In this document: one piece after another, positions 26,591-41,747 of the stretch
How positions within the stretch are numbered: position 1 is the first letter of the stretch
Layout of the letters: every line of letters starts with the position of its first letter
Source of the DNA: Elysia crispata
Taxonomy: Eukaryota > Mollusca > Gastropoda > Plakobranchidae
Length of the DNA: 64,000 bases
Assembly (NCBI GenBank): GCA_033675545.1
Contig: JAWDGP010003786.1
Coordinates: 517,001-581,000 of the forward strand
Reading direction: 5' to 3'
Program-made: the position numbers and the translations under genes
The notes under the pieces: generated by a model
What the model was told of the DNA's origin: nothing
Database searches by the model: none
Seen by the model: the letters and a program-made list of their open reading frames with translations, nothing else

Positions 26591-29437
26591 CATTTTTTTT
26601 TTTTTTTTTTATTTAATTTTTAATGGAAACTCTATGATTATAAGTGTATCTTTCACAGTAAAGCTTGATGCCTCTGTTAGTGCCTTTCATAGTTATACAT
26701 ACAAAGAAACAAAAATCACCTTGCAGAAATGTGTGCCCAGATGTTTGCTTTGAATTTTAGCTTCTGAATATGACATAATGAAACTAATGTTAAAAAAATG
26801 ATCTTACTCTTAGGTATGAATAATTCTACATTATGGTGAGATTCAGCCAAGATCTGGCAATCTTTGTCTTAAACAAATGGCTACTGTTGGATTCAGCTAT
26901 TGGGCAATTTTAAAATGAGCAATTCTACCTCTTTTATTAACTCTTTCTTTCAAAAGGCTTTATAATCCTCTTTAGATTAAAGGCTGCATAGTGCCTATAA
27001 TGCAGTCTTATTATTGAGTCCTTATAACTGCAAATTCTCATTGGCTGAGTTCAAGATTAGTTTGAATCAACATCAAAGTCCCATTTTGTCATTTGTTTTT
27101 TGCCATTATGTGCTTGTCAATAGTTTTGTTGTGCTATACCATTAGCTGCTCAATTTGAGCAGACCATATGCACATAATTTGAACCTTTGAAGGAAACATA
27201 TTATTTCTATATCAATTTCAATACAGATATTTACCATGGGCGAGGAAATGGAGGAGAATCTGTCTATGGACCTGTTTTTGAAGGTAAAACTTTCAAAATT
27301 TTGTGTGTGTGGCTTCATAAAGTTGTATTGACAGAAAATAGAAATTGTTCAAGCCTTCTCCCCACAGCAAACTAAGTGATAAAAAAATTAATTGGCAATG
27401 AATATGTTGCACTGAGAACCCAATTTGTATGATGAAACAAAAAAAAATCAAAACTTCAATAACAGTCAGTGTAAACTAAATAAGCTTTTGAGTAAATGAA
27501 TTGGATTCCATGAAAGAAAAACGATTTCCTAGAAAAAGGCTTTAGCATTGCTGAAATTGTATCAGTCATGGGCTGTAAGCATTTGGATTATCTCTCAGGC
27601 AGAGGTACTGATACATGCTGCTTAAACTGTAAGTAAATGTGTAGCAATACCATGAAATGAGACGTTTTGCAGCAGACAAATTTTTGGATAAATTCAATTT
27701 TCCTACAGAAATTTCCACTTTTGATTTTGCTCTAATTTTCAACTTTCATATTGTTTCAGAAATAAAAGCACTTTAAAGTAAGAGGATTTTAAGCTTTTTT
27801 GAGGAAAATGGTGTTGTCTCAAGTAGTCATCTATTGAAAAAACCTCTCATTTTATGGCATCGCTACACAAATATTTGGCAGCAGGACTACTTCATAAATG
27901 AAGTTCAAATTCATCTCAAAGCAATTTGCCTATAACTTTGGTATCGATGCCTGGAATAGTTCTTAAACTAAAAACATTAATCTGCTCCGTAAAAGCCACA
28001 AGATAAACCTTCCCCTTTTGTTTGTGCCATGAAAGCCTACTTGTCCAAGATTAACTAGCAATATGATTAATCATGAACTGCAATGTCTTTGTGGAGGGTG
28101 AAAGAAAAAAAAGGGGAGGGGGGGGGGGTTGGAAGAGACCCGGAGAAAGTTATTTTTTAGAGAATGAGAGAGACAGAGTCAAAGAGACACCCAGTGTGAG
28201 AAAGAAACAGATGGTGAGGATGAGGACGAAGGATGGATAGAGAGAACATAAGAGAAACAAGTTTATATTATTACTTAAGAATGTAATACATGTGTTGACC
28301 AATCAGGAATTTTGGTGGTGTTAAAAATATTTGCACTTGGATATTTTTGTTTTATTTTTGTTTTCCTCATGATCAATTACATGAGTATATAAAAATTGGG
28401 TTCTATAGAACTGCAAAGTTCACAGAGATTTAAATGCTGCATAATTCTTATCAATGAGTACATCTATAGTGTGAAGATTTTAAGATCATTCCTTATCATC
28501 ATTACCCAGCACAAAATTGAAAACAGTGTAATCATGACGCGAAAATTATTCCTTATTTTCCAATGAGTACAGATATTTTTTAATAGCCTGTAAGCCTCAG
28601 AAAAAAAAATTAAAGTTCTTTCCACAAAAGAATGCAGTTCAAAATTCTTACAAGCTGTATTGATTATTTGATGGTGATAATTATGCATGTTTTTTTAACA
28701 ATTATTTTAAAGTAAAATAAACACAATATGCTTATTTTGTCTCTTTGTTTGCCTCTCTCTATAAATTGTTTCAAGATGAAAACTTCATTCTTAAACACAA
28801 TGAGCGAGGCATTGTAGGTATGGCTAACAAAGGACGTCACACAAATGGCTCACAATTTTACATCACACTTCAGCCTTCTCCCTGGATGGACACCAAATAT
28901 GTGGCTTTTGGGTGAGCAGCTTTGTTAATGTATGATACATTACCTTGTGTCTTTTTCATTGTTTTACTTATTTAACTAGCTTGTGCACCTTCAATAAACA
29001 TAGAAATGACCATAATGATCACTATAGTCTCCTTTGCACAGCACAGGTTTTTTCCTGAGAAAATTAAACACAAAAATGTTTCACAGCCAATTTACTTGTT
29101 TCACAAAATTCTGAGGGTTAAGCAATATCAATTTTAAGAAATAAAGCAATCTTTCACAATTCCAAATACAATTTAAAGGAAGTGATAAAAAGTTTGAATA
29201 AAGCTTTGAGGTAAAAGCTAAATGATTCAAATTTTTTCGTAATCGTATTGTCTTTCCAGTAAGATAAGCAATCACTGAATGAATGTCAACAACGTATGAT
29301 TTTTATTTTATAATTTCAGGAAAGTGATTGAAGGCACAGAAGTTTTAAAACTGATGGAGGAACAAGAAACTATGAATGAGAGACCAAATGCAGAGATCAA
29401 GATTGCCAAATGTGGAATCATTCGATATGAGTTTTAA
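22350..29437 (+). CDS. PPIL6: Cyclophilin-like protein PPIL6
   Basis: This is a divergent member of the peptidyl-prolyl isomerase (cyclophilin) family. The exons are 22350-22430, 24538-24633, 25001-25252, 25853-26003, 27227-27283, 28776-28911 and 29320-29437. They join in phase into 296 residues; human PPIL6 has about 311. Residues 1-135 are the PPIL6-specific N-terminal region ([20 protein letters not shown]). Residues 135-296 are the cyclophilin domain ([49 protein letters not shown]). Against CypA numbering, Arg55, Gln63 and Trp121 are kept, but Phe60 is Gly, Phe113 is Tyr and His126 is Tyr, so isomerase activity may be weak. The start is the ATG in ACATGGCGGGC, at the expected N-terminus. 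The fourth intron begins with GC (GAG|GCAAGT). No AATAAA is seen soon after the stop; an ATTAAA lies at 30050. Confidence 0.95.
22431..24537 (+). other. PPIL6 intron 1
   Basis: Holds the (AAT)n tract at 22604-22683 and several AGATCTAG motifs. No exon is seen. Confidence 0.7.
22604..22683. repeat. (AAT)n microsatellite
   Basis: About 26 AAT units with one G substitution near 22614, in the first intron of PPIL6. Confidence 0.95.
26004..27226 (+). other. PPIL6 intron 4, GC-AG type
   Basis: Begins GCAAGT instead of GTAAGT and ends TTCAATACAG. Holds the (AT)n repeat. The reading frame leaves no nearby GT alternative that keeps the conserved WIQGGD join. Confidence 0.85.
26549..26588. repeat. 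(AT)n microsatellite followed by poly-T
   Basis: About 20 AT units, then a T run to about 26610, in the fourth (GC-AG) intron of PPIL6. Confidence 0.9.
27284..28775 (+). other. PPIL6 intron 5
   Basis: Has an A/G-rich tract near 28100-28260 with a G run at about 28120. No exon is seen. The shorter introns of PPIL6 hold nothing notable. Confidence 0.7.
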
Positions 29438-30138
29438 TTTGTTGCACACATTGTTCATTATACTAGCTTTGTCATGCTGAATTCTTCATGGTATATTATG
29501 AGACTGTTTCAACAGATTATAAGATAAAAAGATTCCCTTATACAGAGTTCCTAACCCTCAAATTGCAAGAGAGTAAGCACTAAATGTCCTCATCCTAAAA
29601 GAGGCATTGAGATCCTAATCTTTTTTGCCTTTGTCAAAATTTTGGTTTACTTTAACTTTGCAAAGGTAATTGCCAAGAAAAAACAGAAAGAAAAGGAAAA
29701 TTAGCACTCATTGCTTTTGTTCTTCTGTGCATTCAAGTGTTCAGGTTAAAAATGTTTCAGACTTGAGATCTTGTATTTTTTTCTAAAAAGATGTGTTAAG
29801 TGCATCTGCATGGTGCAATGCAATAGTATGATTTAATTTTTTTTATTCCTTTTCCTTTTTTTTCCAAGTCAAGAGGGGAAAAAATGGAGGAAGAGTTTGA
29901 GAGAAATATGAATGAAAAACTTCGAACACACGTGAAGTGGATGTAGATAAAAAAAATGAAGAAAATTACTGTTAGGCAAAAATTTTATTTATATAAACAA
30001 ATCAATAATGATTTACATTTTCTTTTGTTTTGGTTGTATTGATTTCTACATTAAAACAGCAATTATCACAATTCATACACAAGTTGCTTCTTTGATAAGG
30101 CACATTTCAAAAGCTGGGCAGTTAATGTTTTGAATGCA
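29438..30138. other. Convergent 3' ends of PPIL6 and RMI1
   Basis: About 700 bases separate the two stop codons and should hold both 3' UTRs. The RMI1 polyadenylation signal is at 29984-29989. No open frame of interest is present. Confidence 0.6.
29984..29989 (-). terminator. Polyadenylation signal for RMI1
   Basis: AATAAA on the minus strand, 150 bases beyond the RMI1 stop codon (30139-30141). It is the first such hexamer after the stop and is convergent with PPIL6. Confidence 0.5.
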
Positions 30139-33100
30139 CTAGCTTGAAAGCAAACGAAAGTTGACGATGACTGGCCTTTCACCCTTTGGATTATGGGATG
30201 CTGGTTCAAGTTCCAGAACACATCCACCTCGGCCACTGATCAATTTGCTTTGACATTGGGACAAACCCTAAAAAAATAAAATGAAATAATCATTAAAATC
30301 AATTAAAAAAAAAAATCAGTGTTTACAAGCCAAGCTTAGATTTTAACCATGAGAAGCATATTTGTGCAACCGTTTTTTGTGTGTCCTATACTGACATATG
30401 AAATCTTGGGTATGATTTTCTTTTACAACCTGATATAACTAGTTTATGCTGCTGGTAAAAACATAAAACTAGGACTCGTACACATCCACTATATTTCAAA
30501 CAAACTTTAGAAACTGGCAAGGTCTGTTTACATTAGAGAATCCATAGCTCACATTTCCTTACATTTGGGTAATTTTTTGAACGAATCACTCACAAAATTA
30601 AACATGTGAAAATTTTCTATCAAAAGTAATGAGGAAATGATTTATTTAAACATCCAGTATTGAAAAGGGTATTAAAGTGTTTTTCAACTCACTTTATTTT
30701 AAGAGCTCTTATAATGAAGCCTATATTTAAAGAAATAATTTATTAACAATTCAAAAAGTCCTAAAATTTTGTAATAATCTAAGCAACCTAATCTGACAAC
30801 AGAAGAAAAAATATATGATGGCATGAAAAAGAGTATCAATGTGCATTTAGAGAGGAAAATCCTGCTTTTTTATCTCCTTAACTTTTAACAATTAATATGC
30901 CTTATTGAGGTGGCAGGCTTTAAACAACAGAAAAATGTAGAATAGGCAAAAAATCTGGCTTCCATTCCATATGTCTAAGTAAAACATCTAAGGAGATTAA
31001 ACAAAAAAATTATCAATAAAAGTTACTTATAAAAACAAATAAAAAATAATCCCCAGAGCTACGAAGGCCTCCTACTGACAAGCAATCACTAAACACAGGG
31101 CTAGCTATGCATAATTCAGACATGCCTCAAGAATATATGACTCTTCTCTTGTATCAATCAAGTTTTATGTGAATCTTTGTGTAAAATGAACTTTTAAAAG
31201 GTGTCCTAGGGAAGAATATATTGAAGGCTACAGGTGATTCATATTTTGAGTTCTGGTAAGAAATAAATGCATTTGGTATTTCAAGAAGGTAAAGAATTTG
31301 TGTTTCAGACATCTACCTGCAAGCTATGCACAAAAAATGTCTCTATATATGACATAAATCAAATTTTCATAATTTAACAAAATAACCTCAGCAAAAACTT
31401 CTTTGACATCCGGTTCTGACTTGAACCTTTGTCTCATAGCAATGCTGTCTTCTGCAGAAAATCCTATGAGTGTCGTGAGTACCTGAAATATGAAAATAGT
31501 AAATGTTAGTTTCAGTAAAACAGACACTGAATCTTATCAATAGAAATACATTTTTCAATTTCTAAAAGCATTAAATAGACATACTAACATCACTCACAGA
31601 TCATGTAACTTCATTGGCCCTTCACTTATCATGCCTATCTACAAGAGTTATATAACTGATCGAAGTGTTCACTGTAAACCAACCAACACTGAGTATTAGT
31701 GATATAGAGATTACGGAAAGTGCAAAATATATGTGGATAAGATCGGATAGTACTGATTGGAAGTCAGGGGAGTGATGTAAATAGACGCAGGATGTATTGA
31801 AATTGTTAAGTATTAAAAAAAAGGTAATTGATATTCAGTGAATCAAAGTAATATATAAGAACAGACAAGATTGCTTTTGACTCTCTGCCTACATCAGATA
31901 AAAATAACATAAGGTTAACTTACAAAAAATAATGCCAAATGCATAAGTAATATAAAATTATATACAGTCCTTGCCAGCTTTAAACACATTTTGGGCTCAA
32001 GCATGCTAAATGTCTCTTACATAATTTTTGCTATATAAATTACTTATTATCACCCCTCTGACATTTATTCCACTAGGGAACTTGGCAACCAAAATGCCCT
32101 CTTCCTTGGAGCTGTTGCAAAGCCTGAACACTATTCATGTGTTCATCGAGTCTCCTGGCCTCTCATCTCAAACTAAATTTGAGGCAATTAAAAGAACTGT
32201 GCAGTAGAGCGTTATTTTAAATCACAAGCAAAGCTTCCTCACCAATTTTTTTCCAACAAAATAAGACAGATTCCCAACATCCAACCTTCTCCTCTATGCC
32301 AAATTATTCCATGATTTTATGCTTTTAACAATCTTTTCCACAACTTATTAAATGAACTTTGAAATAAATAGGGAATAGTAATAAGAAATATTAAAAATAT
32401 AGTATTCATATAAGAGACTTAGGCTAAAAAAAAAGTGAAGAAGGAAAAAGTCTGATGAGGCAGGAAATTTGAAAGCTTACTTCTTTTGTTTTGCTTTGTT
32501 ATATTAAGAGCTGCAATCTACCTTTATTATTCAAATCTATTTATGAATTATATATCTAGCCCCACTATTAAATTTTCGAGTAACACAATCACGAAAAGTC
32601 TGATTTGTATCTGACCTGAATGAATATCATTGGTAAATCAATATAGAGACAATTGAATGGGTTGTTTAGATGTCTAGAACTATTCTGTTGACAAGCATTA
32701 TGTTAAGATAGAATTCAGAGGACTAAATGCAAAAAAATTTGGAGGTTTAGGGAAGATTTGTATTGAAAACCTTGAAGATTACCATGAATAGCTAGTATTA
32801 GTATTCACTACACTTTACAACTTTGTATTCCCAAAATTTGAAAATCAGTACTGTCAAATGGAATATAGTGATTTCTTTGAACAGTTTAAGATATATTGCA
32901 GGGACCTTCATCTTTGAAAAGTTATTGAAAAAATATTGCTGATAAGAATTTTGTGTTAAGTTAAATCTGTACTGTATTCTACATATTTTGCTTCTGGAAA
33001 GAGTAGGAATGTTTAAGATGTCTGCAAAAACTGACCAATATCAGAAATCATTCTTTCTCATTTTCCTGGCTTAGAGACACAAGTCTTTAAGTGTTTCTTC

Positions 33101-36100
33101 TCTTTAGTAAATGCTTTCAGTTCATTGTCCTTACAATATATCCATCTTATTCTGGCCTTATTCAGTAAAATTGTTTAATATCAAATTGACCTTGTATTTA
33201 AATGCATTTTCATTTTTCATTTATAGAGACATGATATGTACCAAACTTAATTTGACTCATTTGGAATGACTAATAGCCAAAAAAATAGATATTGATACTG
33301 ATAGTATGAGTTTGAAATTTATGCGTCTCAACATCGTCTAGATCTCTTGATATAGAGACCAATCTAAAATGATATTTGACAAAAAAAGGCAGTAATTATG
33401 ACCAATTATGACTATTTTTCACAAATTAAAAGGTTTAAAATGCTGCTGCTCTACGAGAAAATTATTAAAAAATGGAAGGTTCCTACCCTGTTTGAGATAT
33501 CCACATCAAGACTCGTGGCACCGTCACTGACTCTACAGGCAAGAGACCAGTGTGAGCCATTGTTGCTGCACAGCTTTTCAATCAATGTGAGAATTGAGAC
33601 CTGAATTATTGTAAAAAATATATAATTTGATGAATACTTTCACTGTTTCAGTTTCATAAAGACAATATCTAGGAAAAAACACTTTAGATTAACTTTGATT
33701 GCAAAAATTAAACAATTATGAATGAAAGATTTCATCAGAGGAAAAATTGACAACAGTGCTAAATCCATGGTTTTCCCTCATAACAGGTTTGTTAAAATAA
33801 ATTTGCAGGTGAAAAAAAAAAAAAGAAAACGGAGAAAGGTTGATTGTAAAAGACATGTTTTGACGACATACTTGGAAAAAATTCTGAATGCTGTTGTTAT
33901 GATCAATGAAGCATTGCCTGCAGCAGTTAAAGTTGATAAAACAAAATTGTTCCATACAACAAAACAGTTGTATTCCTTGATTGAATTAATTTCACCTTAA
34001 CTTTGATGGGTCCCGAGTTTGAACTCTGAAGATCTGAGAGGTGACCATAATCATCAAACACTAGGTCTGGGAAGTAAAGACATATTTAAACAGTGATGAA
34101 AAAAAATGAAAAAAAGGCCCTCTCATTACAACACATAGATCAAGTCAGTTGTAGTAGATCTTACATAGACCCTTTCTTAATTAAAAAATTTTAAAGGTGC
34201 AATTGATGGTTTAAGAATTAGAGAAATGTTTTGGCATAAAAATGTAAAATTTGAACCAATAATGAAATCTCAGTGCTAAATAGCACTTGAAATTGAATGA
34301 TGTAGGAAAATAGCCATACTAATTTCCTTCTAATGGTATTCAATAAAAGTATCAATTCTCATATAAAATGTTTAATAATTTTTCTTTAATTATACAGCTT
34401 ACAATGCTGTACATGTTATTACCATATCAAGGGTTGAAAACAAGCAATAGTGGTCCCTACTACAATTTTTGTTGCCTAGTAAATGAATTTCACAATAGGT
34501 GCAGTTTTAAAAAAAATTACAATGTCATCATGTTTTAACAGCTATCAAATTCAATATCATTAAAATTGTACTTTAAATCATATACAGTCCATATATCTCA
34601 CCCGTGTTGCTGACTGGTTTGAAAGGCTGGATCACTGCTTTAGGCAAATCTTGGCCTTTCTTAGCTTCAGTAGCTATAGCATCTGACTTTTCTAAAGTGT
34701 GTGGGTTGGGGAGGAGAGATAGGTTAGAGGATTCCATTGCAGCACTTGGTGAAAACTTCTTGTCCCCAGAATTTCCTATTACGGAGGTGTCACATCCTGA
34801 CAGAGAGTCGGAAGTTTTTACACAACTAGTAGTCTTTGCTGATCTCTCATGCACATTTTTTACAATTGTCTTAGGTTGTTTGCAAAAAAGATCATAAAGT
34901 TTGGCTTGAATTTTTGGCTTCTTGGCTTGGCTGAAACTATTTTGCATCATAGATTTCTCTGGGTTTGAACTTTCTTTTTCAATTTCAAAAAGAGGCTTTT
35001 TTGTTTTAAATGAACCCTTAGAGGTGGAGCAGGCAGGGGATGAAAAGGTAGGAGACCTTCTCTGTGGTTTTAAGTCTATTATTTGTTCACCTTGATTGAA
35101 AATTTGAGGGGAACAAACATTAGCATCTTGAGAGGAATTTTTTGGCTTTGCACGCATTTTCCCTACAATCTGCTCACTGGGCTTATTTACTGAAGGAGAT
35201 GCCTTGCATGGCAGCTGATCATTACAGTTATTTTTCTTTAACGAAGTCTTGAGGAAATCAGGACGCCAAGAGGTTGGTGAATTATCAAACACATCAAATT
35301 CCATGTCTTTGTCATCATCAAAAATACTTATAACTTCTTGGTTTGAAAGTGGTTTCTCAGTCAAAATTTCAGAAATACCCATATCGGTGATGTTTGCTCT
35401 GTTTGGGTCACAACCCATGCCACTGATGGAAGCATTGCTGATGCCTGAGCTTTTATTACATCTGTTTCTCCCATTTCCATCTGTGGTTCTGATGTTGTTT
35501 TGATGAGCCTCTATTCCATCACCAAACTCTATATCCCTCTCAAGCAGTTCTGAATAGTTGATGTCATCTTCCCACTGTGGATGACAGAAAAAAAAATACT
35601 TGTAAAAGTTAGTAGCATCATAAGAAATTAAGCCAACAGCTTTTCAAAAATGAATTTCAACCCAGCACCATTTGTAAAACTTTGCACAGCTTCTGGAAAT
35701 ATAATTATCTGAAAGGTACAAGCCCTGAACTCATATGTCAACAACCCTTGACCTGTTTTCTCACCATTAATTTATTTTTTAATAACAACTGCACTCCTCC
35801 AAAGGCAATCAGTACACAAAGATGTTTTTACATAATTATTCTATTGTGATATGTGTAAAAGATTTTATGTCTATAATTTAATATGTCATGTTTTCTGTCA
35901 GATTTCTGGCAAGTATAGAATTAAAAATATTTGCACAAATACATTTTATTGAGCACATATGAGCAACAATAGCAGCTGGACAAAAAAGGCTACTGTAAAA
36001 CCCATATTTAATAACAACTCCATTAGCAGAAATAATTGATATAATAACATATCTGAAAATCTGTTTTTTTTCCTTTATTAGAGTCAAACAATTATTTCCG

Positions 36101-39100
36101 CAATAAGGAGTACCAAAACTGTTCCCTCAGTAATAGCGACAACTATATCTCAGGGCAAAAAGGAAATAAAGGCATCAAAATTTTCATGAGAAAATAATCC
36201 CAAGCCTTTTACTTTACTTGTCTGCATGCAACTGTAACTGTACCAACAACCCATGCAGGAGAAGCTAGCCTATTCTTTTATGCCAGTTTCTCACTACAGC
36301 CCCCTTCCCTCAAGCGTAGCCTAGGCTTATCACACAAACTAGACCTAGAAATACATGATCATCTCTTTACTCACTATGATTGAAGCAAAATTAAATCTTG
36401 ATTCAATTTTATGTCAGTATTTCTCTTATAAACCATCACCAATACTTTTATTTCTACCGTTTTTACTATTTCAATACAGTACTGCTTTACCCTTAAATTA
36501 AAAAGAAAAAAAAATAAAACAAAAACCTCTTCAGCTTCCTGTTGATTCCTTGATTCAAAACCATAGCTACTGCCACTTTGCTCCACCTTAATGGTCTCTG
36601 CTTTCACTTTTCCAGATGACGAAATCTTTGGCTTCATTTCACTCATCGTTTTAAAATGGCTGATAGTCTGCATTTGATTTGGATGCTGAAACCTGCTGCC
36701 CATGCTTTCTGTCTTAATCATAGATGTTTTTTTCTGGAAATCTAATTTCTTATTTGGGCATCGAGTGATAAATTTCCCTGTGAACTCTTGCTTGGCATGT
36801 TTTCCATCATCTTCTCTGCTCTTTTGCCTGGAAATGTTAAAATTTATCCTAGAGTTGAACAATACATATCACGCTTCATAGGCATTACTGGAACTGTAAG
36901 TAACAATCAGGTTATCAGTTTCGCAACAATTGATAATTTAAGTCTTTTAATTTTACTGTTCCATTCATGAATAATATTCAGTAAATGCACGTTTTAACTC
37001 TATGAATATGACAGTAAATTTATAGGAGCCCTAAAAATTGTATACAGCATTATCACTTGCTGTAATCTGGTGTTTCCTTCTATTACCTTAAGGCAGGTAC
37101 AAAATACCTTTTGTTTAAATTTTAAACGATAGTTAGAATTAGATTTGGGTCTAGTTTTTTGTTTTTTTTACATACCTAAAGCAAGACATATATTCTAAAA
37201 CAATTTTACAAAGATCACTTCCTTAATTTCTAAAATGTGTATGAACTTATCTGACACAATAATTTTTAATCATACATGCAGGCTTAGACCACAGTTATGA
37301 ATAACTTTGAGATAATTTGATCTAACTCAATAAAATTTTCAAACCTTATTTCATTAAAAGTTTTGCATTACATTTATGAGCTTATATATTTATATTTTAT
37401 CTAATTACCTCTTGTTTCATGGAAATTGATACTGTGAAAACTGAGACTTACATAGTTTGCTGTAGCACATTCAGAGGTGTGTTGATTTCAGTGAGTGTGT
37501 CAACTTCTCCACCAAGCAAATGAATGTGTTCCTCGGTTAACAAGACCATTCCTCGACGACAAAGCACTGTGCCTGAGAGTATACACTGGTCATGAAAAGT
37601 ATAATGATATGAGTGGTTTTGAAAGATAGATTGTAATCATGCAAACTATTAAAAAATGTAACTTCATAGCAATTTATATTTGTAGTATTTGTGAAACAAC
37701 TGACAGCTTAAAATGAAAAAAATTACTCGCAATGAATTCCTTGATATTTTTTCATTGCTACTTTTAAATGTGGGTTCTTTAAACAAAATGACTTGCATGC
37801 ATTGTAATAAGAAAAACTCACAAAGATTGGCAAGCAAAACTTCATATCTGTTTTGTTTTTTGTTTTTTTAGAATTTGAGTAACTTTAGCAAAATATTATT
37901 TATTCAGTGTATGCTACATACAGAATAACAACAAAAACAAAGTTTAACTTTTAAAATAAAATAAATTAGGAATTGGTGAAAGAAAAATTAAGTTTTCATT
38001 TTGATCCTTGAAGTATTCCAAACCAACTAAATGTCAAAGTTTTGTGGGCTGTTTTTTTTTTTTTAAGACAAACAAACTTTCAGTATTATACAATAAATCT
38101 TCAATTACATTTTTATTAGCTCTAGACCAGTGGAAATTTGAATATTTAACTCAACATGTGGTTTTTTGAGTATATTAAGCTTATTAGAGATAGCTAAATG
38201 ATGTTAAGTCCTGTAGTTGCAGTAATCAGTGAAACAGTGTTTTGTTTCATTACTTTCACAATATCTATAAAATTTAAAAGTTATAAATAAAAAAAAAATT
38301 GCTTCCTGTCATTTGTAACTGTCAATAAGGTGTGATAATTTTTTTTTAATAAATAGTTAGATTCTGAATCAAAGTCTTGTTCAAACTATCCCAATTTTTT
38401 GTCACAATGGTAAAAGGTTAGAGAGAAAAATAAACATATAGCTGCCAACTTTTGAAATGGCAAATACAGATTTTTAGCGAGATAAATAAAATAGGTTGCT
38501 GCAAACTTAGTGTGTGATATAACCCATTTAGTACAATTATCAATATTGACTTTAACAAAAGCTTAATTAAATGTTTACAAGCTTACCTGTTACTCATAAG
38601 TCATTGTAAACTTTATAAAATTTTTTCTTATCAGAACTTTATCATGGCTGCAAGCAATGAGTGGTCGACAAAGTATGTATTTTTACTTCCGATTAGTGGG
38701 GTACTGCCAAATATGTACTTTTTAGCACCAATATGGACAGACCTACTCAGAAGCCCAAATGCAGACTAAATATGTATTATACATACTGGTTGGCAGCTAT
38801 GTAAACAGTTCAAATAAAACAAAAATTGTTACTTAAGACAGTTCCAGGAAAGTAAAGTAAATTCAAACTACAAGCTAGACTTCTCTTAAAACACATAATA
38901 ACCTCGAAGTATTTTTTTCTCTTACTTTTGTTCCACTTGGCAAATGAGAATGCAAAGATCTTATTGGCTGATATTCCATTGCTTTGATTTCAGAATGACC
39001 ATCAGTCAAGGTAAGTAGTAACATTCTTGATTGCTTAGGCTCCCACTGGAAGTAAAAGCAGAAAAAAATCATTTCACTTTAGGGGTACATTAAAACAAAA

Positions 39101-41715
39101 AAGAAGAACTAAATTATACTTTAACCCCTGGGGACTTAAAGATATAGTAATATTATTACTTAATGACCTTTTACATCTATTCAAAGTAAAGAGAGCCAGT
39201 CTTTGTTTAGTCACATCCGATAGAATTTTGTAACCATACACTGATTTTCACTGTACTTTTGAATCTCTTTGGTTATATTGCTACGCCCATAAGCAAAGTG
39301 TAAAGTTAGGTTCATTGGTATCTTTTTCATCTCATAATTTTTCACTAAGAATTGTCATAGAGGCAGTGGCTTCAATGCGTTAAGCCAAGGATGATAAGGC
39401 TGTTAGATAAAATCTGGTCCCTTTAACAAGAGACACAGCCTGTGTTCAAACCAATCAAACTTTAATCTATGTGTGGCACTCTAACCATGGAGATTGTTTA
39501 CAAAGAAACAACTTAAAAAAATATTTATCAGACAGGAAAATACTTTATATTTTCTATTCAAACACAAAGTAAATATTGTGTGGAATTAAACTTACAGCAG
39601 GCTGAAATGGTTTATCAGCTGAGACTTCTGCATTTACATTTTCTCTTCCCATCATCTTTTGTTGCTGTCCATAGAGGGGAAAGCCCACATCTACTATAGA
39701 GATGATCTAGTGAAGTAAAAAAATGAAAGCAAATCATTTGTTACAAATGTTCTTAAATAATATAAGTATTTATTCTTTGTAATATTCAACTTTTTAATAT
39801 TTTTTATAATGTAAAGTTAGCTTTTCTCAAGACAGATCTCAAAAATACTTAATCATCAGGCATCTTACTCTTAGCTTCAATGAGAGCATGACACATTGAA
39901 TCATGCATGGTAGTTATAAAAAAGAAAATGAAATTCAAGTAGACCTGCCTTTCAAGTTTTATTTCTGCAATGCAAATTTTAATAACAGCATATAAAAAGT
40001 CAAACAAGTTCTCCATGGAATAAATAAAGTACACAAAAGTAAAAATGTATTAGTAACATTATGTCTGTAGTCTATTTACTTGAAGGGCATAGTTACTGAT
40101 GAGTTCTATCTTATTGCAGGACATTGCTGCAACAGGAAGTGATGGTTCGCCAATTTCTGCCAAATCTGAGGTCAACCACTGCTCAAAAACTTGTTGTTTA
40201 ACCACATTCTCTGACTCCATCTCGTCCTGAGAGGTAAAGAATATCTAAATTTTATTACAAACAGCAGGCCTTGAATGCAAACAAGCTACATAAAAGGTTA
40301 TATTCATACTAATTTCACATTCGTCCCTCTAACATGAGACAAGTTGACAAACTTTCTATGTCCGTCAGCGAGGGGTTGGTGGAATAATACTATAGCATAT
40401 CAAGCAATTTAGGGTTGTTAGAACAAATTATTTCATTTAGATAATACAAGCATGGTTTTACGTTCAATAGCACAGTAAAAATCTATGTTAAAGAAATGCT
40501 AAGTTTACAACATGAACAAATTTATATAATTCTCTAGAGACATTTATTTAGCAGCTTTCAAGTGTCAGAATCTTGAAAAACTAAAATTCTTCTCTTATTA
40601 TGTCATCTAGAGGACATTCTCTGTTTGCTATAAATGGAGTATAAATCTCATGCAAATAAAAAAAAGGAAACCACAGGTGAACAATATTTTAGACTAGTTC
40701 ATTTTATTGATCAAAATAATCAGCAAAGATTCTTTTTTATAACAATAAAACTAAAAGAACCATCGTTGCTTGCGGAAAAAGTTCACCCTTTTTAACTAAT
40801 TTAGAAGAGCTAATTAACAGAGGGATCAAGTTATAAATAATATTTCTGTGAACAATATGAAGAAATAGCCATCCAAAACAAAAATAAGTGTTTTGGATGT
40901 GAGGTTTTAACATGAGAGACTCTTGGTAAACATTGGGAAAAAAAACAGATTTCAGTAAGTTATCACTTGACGAAAAGAACTATCATCAGACACTCAGTAA
41001 AGATAAAAAACAAGTCTCAATAAAAAATGCAATGAAAAACCCATCTCAATGCAATCCTTGAAATACGGTATTCTGAGGTGAACAAGGAAGGCTTGATATC
41101 AACACTGCCAACAGTCATCAACAAAGACCTTTGTCTCATACCAGCGGGCGAGCTTAAAATCAAAACCAAGAATGATTTTGACTATTTGAGGTCAAAAGCA
41201 GAAGACAGAACACAGAGGAAGAGACTATCAGCTAACATCCAAGAGGCAGCCAAGGCGTTCAAGTCTGAGCACTAGGATGTGAAGGGCAATATAGATAGAG
41301 TGAGTTTGATGAAAACCTGTTGTGCTTAAAATCCTAGATGTAGAATTAGTTCAACAGAGTCCAGATACCTTTAAAATGAATATCCTGCTTCTATGAAGGT
41401 ATTTTGAAATATGTATGTTCACAGCCTTATTAAAATGTTCAAAGCTTTGTTTTAATATATTCGAGTGTGAATCTTTGACTGATGAGCCATTTAGAGAAAG
41501 TAGATTCTGATTAGCTTATTGTCTTGTAGATTTACAATACATTATAATTTACATTTACAAACTAATACAAACTACATCCTGGCTTCACTACGGGATTCCA
41601 ACTATGCAAGAGACAAGAATAACTATCAGCAATAAAGAACTCCAGGCTCTATTCTTGCGTATTGGATCATCTCTGTTCAAATTTATAGGCACTTATTAAA
41701 ATGAGAGAGAGAGAA

Positions 41716-41747
<32 letters not shown>

